From Amphritea sp. (GTDB lineage: Bacteria > Pseudomonadota > Gammaproteobacteria > Pseudomonadales > Balneatricaceae): 6,261 nt of DNA. Both the position numbers and the translations under genes were made by a program. This document shows, piece after piece, positions 1 to 4,954 of the stretch; the first letter of the stretch is position 1, and each line of letters starts with the position of its first letter. The notes under the pieces are model-generated. The model was not told the origin of the DNA. It did not search any database and saw nothing but the letters and a program-made list of their open reading frames with translations. The DNA is taken from NCBI GenBank assembly GCA_018067325.1, contig JAGPUU010000106.1, forward strand, positions 1 to 6,261, given 5' to 3'.

Positions 1-630
1 CTGAATATAGTCACTGATACGACTGAGTGAGTGGTGGTACTCCGATTCAGTCATATTGCTTTGGAACTTAGTTTTCAGCGTGAAATTGCCATTCTCTTTA
101 ACCGGAGGCGCTTGCAGTAACTGCAGATAGTGCTGTGCTTCAGCTTCATCAACCAGGGGAGACGTTACCAGTACCGTTGTTTGTCGCAGGTGATCGACTA
201 CCACTGCCCAGCTATAGATGCCTACCTGCATATCAGGAAGGTCGATATCCTTGGCGGTCTGTTCAGGCAGTGTTTCAAGACAACGGCCCAGATCGTAAGC
301 GAAGTAGCCTAACAGCCCACCGCAAAACGGCAGCGCTTTAATCTTCGGTTGCTGGGGAGGCGGGCACTGCTGCTGATACTGCTCAAACACCGTTTGCAGG
401 TGACTGAAAGGGTTACCGCTTAAACTCTCATCACGGGAGCTGCTGGTAACCTGTGTGACTGTGTCACTGTAGCTGAGTTTGACGACTGGATTTGCTGCGA
501 TGATATCGTAGCGACCATAGCGCCCAGCGGGTTTGCCGCTGTCGAGATATACCGGGGCAGGAAAGTGCCGGATACGTTCGAAATAGAGAGTGCTGTTTGC
601 CAGATATGGGAGTGGGAAAAGTCTATACAC
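1..630 (-). CDS. pabB: Aminodeoxychorismate synthase component I (PabB), N-terminal part, cut by window edge
   Basis: PabB joins with a glutamine amidotransferase (PabA) to convert chorismate to 4-amino-4-deoxychorismate for p-aminobenzoate and folate synthesis in the cytoplasm. Read on the minus strand, the frame is open for 210 codons from a GTG at 630 to the left edge. The sequence matches the N-terminal domain of the anthranilate synthase I/PabB family: LPY at residues 7-9, LDSG at 29-32, GRYDIIAANP at 39-48 and FCGGLLGYFAYDLGR at 102-116. The start of the chorismate-binding domain (SNMTESEY, then RISDYIQ) lies at the truncated end, so the catalytic core is outside the window. The GTG start is chosen because AAGGG lies 7 nt upstream and the protein then begins about where Pseudomonas-type PabB proteins begin. 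No ATG is available further upstream in frame. PabB is preferred over TrpE from the LDSG/GRYD pattern. The gene is transcribed divergently from the hydrolase. Confidence 0.9.
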   Translation of the reverse strand, partial: MYRLFPLPYLANSTLYFERIRHFPAPVYLDSGKPAGRYGRYDIIAANPVVKLSYSDTVTQVTSSSRDESLSGNPFSHLQTVFEQYQQQCPPPQQPKIKALPFCGGLLGYFAYDLGRCLETLPEQTAKDIDLPDMQVGIYSWAVVVDHLRQTTVLVTSPLVDEAEAQHYLQLLQAPPVKENGNFTLKTKFQSNMTESEYHHSLSRISDYIQ

Positions 631-637
631 CCGGTAA

Positions 638-642
638 CCCTT
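638..642 (-). promoter_or_regulatory. Ribosome binding site supporting the pabB GTG start
   Basis: Read on the minus strand this is AAGGG, followed by 7 nt and then GTG at 630-628. It is the only good Shine-Dalgarno match near the family-expected N-terminus and decides the start, because the frame itself stays open upstream to a stop at 795-793. Confidence 0.6.
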
Positions 643-649
643 AATGCTT

Positions 650-671
650 GCCTTTATTAACGAATAAAGGC
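650..671 (-). repeat. Perfect 9-bp hairpin in the pabB leader
   Basis: CCTTTATT (651-658) and AATAAAGG (663-670) are exact inverted complements around a 4-nt loop, and 650/671 add a ninth G-C pair. The stem ends 7 nt before the pabB ribosome binding site. No T-run follows on either strand, so it is not an intrinsic terminator. It could be an mRNA leader structure or a protein site. A -10-like TATAAC lies just upstream of it on the minus strand (678-673), but I see no convincing -35 partner. Confidence 0.5.
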
Positions 672-747
672 CGTTATAGATTGCTCGCCACGCTGATCTG
701 AATAGCGGAATGTCAGGTTGGCGGAAAAATCGATTGTAGCTAGCCAA

Positions 748-759
748 TAGACTTAAAGC
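748..759 (+). repeat. Intergenic 12-mer TAGACTTAAAGC, copy 1
   Basis: This is the first of three exact copies of TAGACTTAAAGC in the window, all outside genes (the others are at 1743-1754 and, inverted, 3631-3642). Copies 1 and 3 share 14 bases (ATAGACTTAAAGCG). Its role is unknown. Confidence 0.5.
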
Positions 760-805
760 GAGGTTGATCTCTGTTATTTCGCTCTTTCTCCGCTAGAGAG
801 GGGGA

Positions 806-828
806 ATTATCTTGTTCAACAGGATAAT
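806..828. promoter_or_regulatory. Near-perfect 23-bp inverted repeat, candidate operator over the hydrolase -10
   Basis: The left arm ATTATCTTGTT (806-816) and right arm AACAGGATAAT (818-828) are complementary at 10 of 11 positions around a single central C (817). The right arm ends in GATAAT (823-828), a 5/6 match to a -10 box lying 35 nt before the hydrolase ATG. I see no good -35 at normal spacing. The shape suits a dimeric repressor or activator site; no regulator for it is visible here. A structured 5' leader is the alternative. Confidence 0.5.
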
Positions 829-863
829 ATCCACGTTTTAAATAGTAACCAGAACCATTCGTA

Positions 864-1727
864 ATGATGAAACATCCTTATAAGATTACTCAGCATCAGC
901 TTAATTTATCTGACCAGCAGGTTAGTTATCAGTTATATAAGAAAGCCGGTGAGGGTGCACCTCGTCGACTGGTGATGTTGCATGGCGCGGGCGTGGCCGG
1001 AGAATATACCTGGTCTGCGATAGCGATGATGCTAACCCAGTGGGATGAAATTCTGATTCCCGATCAACGTGGTACCGGTAATACCCGCTATCCCGATGGT
1101 AAAGAGTATTCGTTTACGGTGAATGAACTGGTTAATGATATCAGTGCACTGGTGGACCATCTTGGCTGGTGGCAGTTTGATCTGGCAGGTTACTCCATGG
1201 GCGGAATGGTCTCGCTGCTGTATAAGCAGCGCTATCATGATCGGGTCAAAAAGCAGTACCTATTAGAAGCGGCGGTACTTGATCGTCCCAGTTGGGAATC
1301 GACTGTGAGTTTGCGTCACCAGTTTAGTACTGCTGCTGAGCAGCTTAAAGGTGATCAGGCAGAAACGGGAATCAAAGGTTTTCTCGATACTATTTCGCCA
1401 AACCGAAAAGTTGCTCCTCAGGCCGAGTTGTTGACAATCCAGCGACTTGGCGAGCGTCCCTTAGGTTTTGCAAACGCGCTTAATTGTGTCACTGATGCGA
1501 TTAACAGCATCGATAGGGAAGCATTGGTGGCTGCTCAGGGAGATGTCAGCAGTTTTATTGGCGGGCATAGTGTTGACCTGATGCATCAGTATCAGCGAGA
1601 CCTTGCTGAGCGCCTGCCTAATTGGCATTACTTCCTGGTGGCTGGCACAGACCACTCACTCCCATTTCAAAAACCGCGTCAGATCTCCCGTATTATGGAC
1701 CAGGAACTGCTGCGTTTCCTCGCTTGA
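864..1727 (+). CDS. Alpha/beta hydrolase, substrate unknown
   Basis: A 287-residue cytoplasmic protein without signal peptide, of normal length for the alpha/beta-hydrolase fold family. Visible landmarks are the oxyanion-hole HG at residues 40-41 after strand LVML, DQRGTG at 67-72, and the nucleophile elbow GYSMGG at 109-114 with Ser111 as nucleophile. The C-terminal GTDHSLPF (261-268) gives His264 as the catalytic base, and QGD with Asp227 is the likely acid residue. These support a serine hydrolase such as an esterase, lactonase or C-C bond hydrolase, but do not fix the substrate. The first of two consecutive ATGs is used; an in-frame stop at 846-848 rules out a longer form. The ribosome binding site is poor. 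The gene stands alone, divergent from pabB and followed by its own terminator, so it is not clearly tied to the methylcitrate genes downstream. Confidence 0.85.
   Translation: MMKHPYKITQHQLNLSDQQVSYQLYKKAGEGAPRRLVMLHGAGVAGEYTWSAIAMMLTQWDEILIPDQRGTGNTRYPDGKEYSFTVNELVNDISALVDHLGWWQFDLAGYSMGGMVSLLYKQRYHDRVKKQYLLEAAVLDRPSWESTVSLRHQFSTAAEQLKGDQAETGIKGFLDTISPNRKVAPQAELLTIQRLGERPLGFANALNCVTDAINSIDREALVAAQGDVSSFIGGHSVDLMHQYQRDLAERLPNWHYFLVAGTDHSLPFQKPRQISRIMDQELLRFLA
1427..1442. promoter_or_regulatory. Operator-like sequence inside the hydrolase gene (tentative)
   Basis: GTTGTTGACAATCCAG matches 14 of 16 bases of the sequence ATTGTCGACAATCCAG found ahead of the GntR-type regulator (1891-1906). It codes for Leu-Leu-Thr-Ile-Gln here, so chance is a real possibility. 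Confidence 0.2.
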
Positions 1728-1742
1728 ACCGTCTTAAACGAC

Positions 1743-1754
1743 TAGACTTAAAGC
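1743..1754 (+). repeat. Intergenic 12-mer TAGACTTAAAGC, copy 2
   Basis: An exact copy of the 12-mer also present at 748-759 and inverted at 3631-3642. This copy runs into the 5' arm of the hydrolase terminator, its last four bases forming part of the stem. Confidence 0.5.
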
Positions 1755-1774
1755 CTCGGTAACGGGGCTTTTTT
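1751..1774 (+). terminator. Intrinsic terminator after the hydrolase gene
   Basis: AAGCCTCG (1751-1758) pairs with CGGGGCTT (1763-1770) across a GTAA loop of the GNRA type: 8 bp with one T-G wobble. It is followed directly by a T-run ending at 1774. It lies 23 nt after the hydrolase stop and separates that gene from the regulator-prp operon. Confidence 0.9.
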
Positions 1775-1819
1775 GTATTCACAATGCCAATAAGGGCATA
1801 CCCCTATACTTTTGTAGTA

Positions 1820-1851
1820 TGTTGACAACTTTTGTCTTTAGTCGTGTTGAC
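1820..1851 (+). repeat. Direct repeats of TGTTGAC, possible extra regulator half-sites
   Basis: TGTTGAC occurs at 1820-1826 and 1845-1851, exactly 25 bp apart. Aligned to the palindrome at 1891-1902, each 12-bp context (1818-1829 and 1843-1854) matches at 8 of 12 positions. The second copy contains the proposed -35 box. They could be weak operators, or TTGAC may simply recur as promoter-like sequence. Confidence 0.3.
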
Positions 1852-1875
1852 GATACGCTTATTGGGCTGTATTGT
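1847..1875 (+). promoter_or_regulatory. Probable sigma-70 promoter of the regulator-prp operon
   Basis: The -35 box is TTGACG (1847-1852, 5/6 to consensus). A 17-nt spacer leads to -10 TATTGT (1870-1875, 4/6). Transcription would begin near 1882, placing the palindrome at 1891-1902 just downstream of the start, where a bound repressor could block RNA polymerase. A TTGACA at 1822-1827 is a better -35 by itself but has no -10 at proper spacing. Confidence 0.55.
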
Positions 1876-1890
1876 TACTCTAAGATTCAG

Positions 1891-1902
1891 ATTGTCGACA
1901 AT
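1891..1902. promoter_or_regulatory. Perfect 12-bp palindrome, probable operator of the GntR-type regulator
   Basis: ATTGTCGACAAT is fully self-complementary and lies between the predicted transcription start and the ribosome binding site of the regulator. Regulators of the GntR/FCD class typically bind short palindromes of this kind with GT...AC half-sites. A second copy with 10/12 identity lies ahead of prpC (3603-3614). Binding by this particular regulator is inferred. Confidence 0.7.
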
Positions 1903-1919
1903 CCAGAGAGAAGGTTGTA

Positions 1920-2624
1920 ATGGCACAGATCATAGAAACAGCAGATAGTCCGAGTGAGTTACGCACCCTTGCAGATAAAGTCTGTGAGCAGTTGGTAACC
2001 GCGATAGTTCGGGGTGATATCCCGCCGGGTCAGAAGATTAGTGAGCCAGAACTTGCGCGTACTTACGGCATCAGCCGAGGGCCTCTTCGCGAAGCTATTC
2101 GTCACCTTGAAGGTCTGCGTCTGGTTGTACGGATTCCTCATGTCGGTGCCCGGGTTGTATCGCTGACGCCGGAAGAACTGGTTGAGATCTATCGTATTCG
2201 TGAAGCGCTTGAAGGCATGGCTTGCCGCCTGGCTGCTGAGAATATGTCGACAGCTGAGATACAAAGTTTGCGTGAGCTACTTTATCAGCACGAAAAAAAT
2301 ATTGAAGAAATCGATGGTCGTGCCTACTTTCAGAAAGAGGGCGATCTGGATTTTCACTACCGAATTGTTCAATCCAGCAAGAACACCAAACTGTTCGAAC
2401 TGCTGGGTGGAGAACTTTATCACTTGGTACGTATGTACCGGTATCAATTTAGCGTTTCCAAATCACGTCCGCAGCACGCCTTGAAGGAACACCATCGCAT
2501 TCTTGATGCGATAGAAGAAAGGGATGGCGAGTTGGCGGAAATGTTGATGCGCCGCCATATAGGCAGGGCACGTCGAAATATTGAAGAACGTCTTAATCCA
2601 AAGAACAAAGAAGAGAGGGAGTAA
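1920..2624 (+). CDS. GntR-family (FadR/FCD subfamily) transcriptional regulator of the methylcitrate operon
   Basis: A 234-residue DNA-binding protein. Residues about 14-82 form the GntR winged helix-turn-helix, with PPGQKISEPELARTYGISRG (35-54), PLREAIRHLEGLRL (55-68) and the wing near 71-80. Residues about 85-225 form the all-helical FCD ligand domain. Its usual metal-site pattern is present: Asp142 and His146 in GDLDFH, His191 in KEHHRILDAI and His213 in RRHIGRA. A metal-assisted carboxylate ligand is therefore likely; 2-methylcitrate or a related cycle intermediate would fit, but this is inference. The start has GAGAAGG 5 nt upstream. The stop lies 3 nt before prpB, so the two are co-transcribed and the protein probably represses its own operon. 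GntR-type regulators occupy this slot in other gammaproteobacteria, unlike the unrelated sigma-54 activator PrpR of Escherichia coli. Confidence 0.9.
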   Translation: MAQIIETADSPSELRTLADKVCEQLVTAIVRGDIPPGQKISEPELARTYGISRGPLREAIRHLEGLRLVVRIPHVGARVVSLTPEELVEIYRIREALEGMACRLAAENMSTAEIQSLRELLYQHEKNIEEIDGRAYFQKEGDLDFHYRIVQSSKNTKLFELLGGELYHLVRMYRYQFSVSKSRPQHALKEHHRILDAIEERDGELAEMLMRRHIGRARRNIEERLNPKNKEERE

Positions 2625-2627
2625 TCC

Positions 2628-3518
2628 ATGAGCAAATTAACCGCAGGCGGCCGTTTCCGCAAAGCGCTTGAAGAATCAAATCCACTACAGATCGTTGGTA
2701 CTGTGAATGCCTACCACGCGATGATGGCTGAGCGTGTTGGCCATCGTGCGGTTTACCTGTCCGGTGGTGGTATTGCCAATGCTTCCTATGGTTTGCCTGA
2801 TCTGGGTATGACCTCTATGAACGATGTTCTGGAAGATGTTCGCCGTGTATCCAGTGCTGTTGAAACACCTCTGATCGTCGATATCGATACAGGTTGGGGT
2901 GGTGCATTCAACATTAGCCGTACTGTTAAAGAAACGATTAAGGCCGGTGCAGCAGGTTGTCACATCGAAGACCAGGTTGCTCAGAAGCGCTGTGGTCACC
3001 GTCCAAATAAAGAGATCGTCTCCGTTAACGAGATGGTTGACCGTGTTAAGGCAGCCGTCGACGCCAAGACCGATGATGACTTCTTCCTTATTGCCCGTAC
3101 TGATGCGTTCCAGATGGATGGACTGAATGCTGCGGTTGACCGTGCTCAGGCATGTCTTGAAGCTGGTGCTGACGGTATCTTCGCAGAAGCTGTGCATACG
3201 CTGGATGATTATCAAGCCTTTGCTGATGGTATCAACGGTGCACAACTGCTGGCTAACATCACTGAATTTGGTGCGACTCCGCTGTTCAATACTTCAGAAC
3301 TGGCAGATAACGGCGTAACAATGGTGCTGTACCCACTGTCAGCATTCCGCGCAGCCAACCTTGCAGCGCTGAACGTATTCGAAGCGATTCTGCGTGACGG
3401 TGATCAGAAAGCCGTCGTTGATACCATGCAGACGCGTATGGATCTGTACGACTTCCTGAACTACCACGATTTTGAACAGAAGCTAGATGCACTGTTCAAA
3501 GAAGGTAAAAATAAGTAA
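2628..3518 (+). CDS. prpB: 2-Methylisocitrate lyase
   Basis: This enzyme splits (2R,3S)-2-methylisocitrate into pyruvate and succinate, the last step of the 2-methylcitrate cycle for propionate breakdown. It has 296 residues, the same as the Escherichia coli enzyme, and resembles it along its length. Visible features of the isocitrate lyase/PEP mutase superfamily are YLSGGG at 43-48, the magnesium-site acids Asp58 (LPDLG) and Asp85/Asp87 (VDIDTG), and the signature KRCGHRPNK at 120-128 with catalytic Cys122. ARTDA (156-160), [11 protein letters not shown] (210-220) and [11 protein letters not shown] (234-244) follow. The KRCGH form and the context favour methylisocitrate over isocitrate lyase. 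The start is supported by AGGGAG 6 nt upstream, overlapping the end of the regulator gene. A 231-nt gap to prpC follows, without a clear terminator. Confidence 0.96.
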   Translation: MSKLTAGGRFRKALEESNPLQIVGTVNAYHAMMAERVGHRAVYLSGGGIANASYGLPDLGMTSMNDVLEDVRRVSSAVETPLIVDIDTGWGGAFNISRTVKETIKAGAAGCHIEDQVAQKRCGHRPNKEIVSVNEMVDRVKAAVDAKTDDDFFLIARTDAFQMDGLNAAVDRAQACLEAGADGIFAEAVHTLDDYQAFADGINGAQLLANITEFGATPLFNTSELADNGVTMVLYPLSAFRAANLAALNVFEAILRDGDQKAVVDTMQTRMDLYDFLNYHDFEQKLDALFKEGKNK

Positions 3519-3559
3519 TAAGAGCTATTGCGCGGGATAGAGGTTGTGAAAATTTGCTC

Positions 3560-3595
3560 GAGATACGCGCTTACTGAAGTAAGTGCCGCTGTCTC
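3560..3595 (+). other. Two-part hairpin in the prpB-prpC gap
   Basis: The inner stem pairs GCGCTTAC (3567-3574) with GTAAGTGC (3579-3586) around TGAA: 8 bp with one G-T wobble. The outer stem pairs GAGATA (3560-3565) with TGTCTC (3590-3595), separated from the inner one by a small asymmetric internal loop. A run of five T follows at 3601-3605, after a 5-nt break. It could be a weak terminator or attenuator, or an mRNA processing or stability element after prpB. Confidence 0.45.
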
Positions 3596-3602
3596 AAGTG
3601 TT

Positions 3603-3614
3603 TTTGTCGACACT
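3603..3614. promoter_or_regulatory. Second probable GntR-regulator operator, ahead of prpC
   Basis: TTTGTCGACACT agrees with the palindrome at 1891-1902 at 10 of 12 positions and keeps the perfect core TGTCGACA. It also forms part of an alternative 6-bp hairpin, AAGTGT (3596-3601) with ACACTT (3610-3615). TTGTCG (3604-3609) could serve as a -35 box with CATAAC (3625-3630) as -10 at a short 15-nt spacing, which would place the operator over an internal prpC promoter. The promoter part is weak; the sequence match is direct. Confidence 0.55.
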
Positions 3615-3630
3615 TTCCTGCGCTCATAAC

Positions 3631-3642
3631 GCTTTAAGTCTA
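3631..3642 (-). repeat. Intergenic 12-mer TAGACTTAAAGC, copy 3 (inverted)
   Basis: The plus strand reads GCTTTAAGTCTA, the exact reverse complement of the copies at 748-759 and 1743-1754. It overlaps the 5' arm of the hairpin at 3636-3674. Confidence 0.5.
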
Positions 3643-3674
3643 TCGATAGCTGTATTGATTCAGCCGATAGATTT
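3636..3674 (+). other. Long bulged hairpin upstream of prpC
   Basis: AAGTCTATCG (3636-3645) pairs with CGATAGATTT (3665-3674), 10 bp with one wobble. After a 3-nt bulge, GCTG (3649-3652) pairs with CAGC (3661-3664) around an 8-nt loop. The left arm also contains a perfect 10-bp palindrome CTATCGATAG (3640-3649), an alternative fold or protein site. An A-rich stretch follows, not a T-run, so termination on the plus strand is unlikely. Confidence 0.4.
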
Positions 3675-3737
3675 TAAAAAAGTTAGATCAAAAAATACTG
3701 TAACGGGTAAACACACTTATCAGGCCCGAAAGCAGAG

Positions 3738-3742
3738 AGGAG
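3738..3742 (+). promoter_or_regulatory. Strong ribosome binding site of prpC
   Basis: AGGAG within a longer purine-rich GAGAGGAGAGA stretch, 7 nt before the ATG at 3750. It fixes the prpC start and rejects the overlapping frame that begins at 3583. Confidence 0.75.
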
Positions 3743-3749
3743 AGATAGG

Positions 3750-4880
3750 ATGGCTGAAGCTAAGAAATTAAGCGGTGCTGGTCTGCGTGGACAGTCCGCA
3801 GGTGAAACGGCACTTTGTACCGTAGGTCAGACCGGTGCAGGTCTTACTTACCGTGGCTACGATATTAAAGAACTGGCTGATAAAGCGCAGTTCGAAGAAG
3901 TAGCTTATCTTTTGTTATACGGCAAGTTACCAAACCAGGGCGAACTTACTGCTTATAAAGCTCGTCTTAAAGGTATGCGTGCTTTGCCAGAAGCACTGAA
4001 AACTGTGCTTGAGCAGATTCCTGCAGACGCTCATCCGATGGATGTTATGCGTACCGGTTGTTCGATGCTGGGTAACCTGGAAACTGAAAATGACTTTACT
4101 GAACAGCACGATCATATCGATCGTATGCTGGCGGTGTTCCCAGGCATGATCAACTACTGGTACAACTTCAGCCACAACGGCAAACGTATCGAAGTTGAAA
4201 CCGATGCTGATTCTATCGGCGAACAGTTCCTATGGACACTGCACGGTAAGAAGCCAGAACCGATTCATGTTGATGTAATGCATGCCTCGTTGATTCTTTA
4301 TGCTGAGCATGAATTTAATGCTTCTACTTTTGCTGCGCGTGTTTGTGCATCCACTTTGTCTGATATTCATAGCTGTGTAACCGGTGCTATCGGTACTTTG
4401 CGTGGACCACTGCATGGCGGTGCTAACGAAGCAGCGATGGCGATGATTGAAGACTGGCGTTCACCTGAAGAAGCGGAAGCTGAAGTCATGGGTATGCTGG
4501 AACGCAAAGATAAGATCATGGGCTTTGGTCATGCGATCTATCGCGACTCTGATCCACGTAATGCGATCATCAAAGAGTGGTCTAAGAAACTGTCTGAACA
4601 AGTCGGCGACAAGTATCTCTATGCTGTTTCTGAGCGTGTTGAAGCGGTTATGTGGCGTGAGAAGAAATTGTTCTGCAACGCAGATTTCTTCCATGCGTCG
4701 GCATACAGCTTTATGGGTATTCCTACCGCGCTCTTTACGCCTATCTTTGTATGTTCACGTGCCGCAGGTTGGACAGCGCATGTGATGGAGCAGCGTGCTA
4801 ATAACCGCATTATCCGCCCATCGGCTGATTACTCCGGCCCTGAAAGTGCTGAGTGGATCGATATTGCTGAGCGTCCTTAA
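3750..4880 (+). CDS. prpC: 2-Methylcitrate synthase
   Basis: PrpC condenses propionyl-CoA with oxaloacetate to give 2-methylcitrate, the entry step of the cycle. The protein has 376 residues, the usual size for the short bacterial methylcitrate synthases rather than the roughly 430-residue hexameric citrate synthases. Family landmarks run in order: GLTYRGYDIKELA (31-43), EHEFNASTF (186-194), GPLHGGANEAAM (219-230) with catalytic His222, GFGHAIYRDSDPR (258-270) with His261, and NADFFHASAY (310-319) with catalytic Asp312. AHVMEQRANNRIIRP (343-357) supplies arginines for substrate and CoA binding. Sequence alone does not exclude some citrate synthase activity, but the position between prpB and acnD makes the methylcitrate assignment firm. 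It is probably co-transcribed with prpB and may also have its own regulated promoter in the 231-nt gap upstream. acnD follows after 74 nt. Confidence 0.96.
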   Translation: MAEAKKLSGAGLRGQSAGETALCTVGQTGAGLTYRGYDIKELADKAQFEEVAYLLLYGKLPNQGELTAYKARLKGMRALPEALKTVLEQIPADAHPMDVMRTGCSMLGNLETENDFTEQHDHIDRMLAVFPGMINYWYNFSHNGKRIEVETDADSIGEQFLWTLHGKKPEPIHVDVMHASLILYAEHEFNASTFAARVCASTLSDIHSCVTGAIGTLRGPLHGGANEAAMAMIEDWRSPEEAEAEVMGMLERKDKIMGFGHAIYRDSDPRNAIIKEWSKKLSEQVGDKYLYAVSERVEAVMWREKKLFCNADFFHASAYSFMGIPTALFTPIFVCSRAAGWTAHVMEQRANNRIIRPSADYSGPESAEWIDIAERP

Positions 4881-4900
4881 TCGCGACTAGCAAAAGCAGG

Positions 4901-4919
4901 GAAGGGGTTATGCCCCTTC
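4901..4919 (+). other. GC-rich hairpin between prpC and acnD
   Basis: GAAGGGG (4901-4907) pairs exactly with CCCCTTC (4913-4919) around TTATG. No T-run follows, so it is unlikely to terminate by itself. It begins 21 nt after the prpC stop and may protect the prpC 3' end or mark an mRNA cleavage point, setting different levels of PrpC and AcnD. Confidence 0.5.
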
Positions 4920-4954
4920 GCTCTGACGAAAATAACGACTAATACAGGTGTTAT

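Noticed and set aside
130..341. Short plus-strand ORFs of 60-68 codons.
   Set aside because: They lie entirely antisense to pabB, whose minus-strand translation is clearly conserved.
631..792. The pabB frame stays open 54 codons upstream of the chosen GTG, with a possible TTG start at 747-745.
   Set aside because: It contains no ATG, it would run through the 650-671 hairpin, it lacks a ribosome binding site, and the family N-terminus matches the GTG start at 630.
2245..2252. TGTCGACA inside the regulator gene, as a further operator.
   Set aside because: Only the 8-bp core matches the 12-bp operator; all four flanking positions differ, and the core also arises from ordinary codons.
2685..3245. 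A 186-codon minus-strand ORF.
   Set aside because: It is antisense to prpB, has no recognisable protein features, and is explained by the codon bias of the real gene.
3560..3605. A full intrinsic terminator after prpB.
   Set aside because: The T-run is separated from the stem by 5 nt and the stem is interrupted by an internal loop. prpC and acnD belong to the same pathway, so at most partial termination is plausible.
3583..3771. A 62-codon plus-strand ORF spanning the prpB-prpC gap and overlapping prpC.
   Set aside because: It starts with GTG inside a hairpin, has no ribosome binding site, unlikely composition, and ends inside prpC in another frame.
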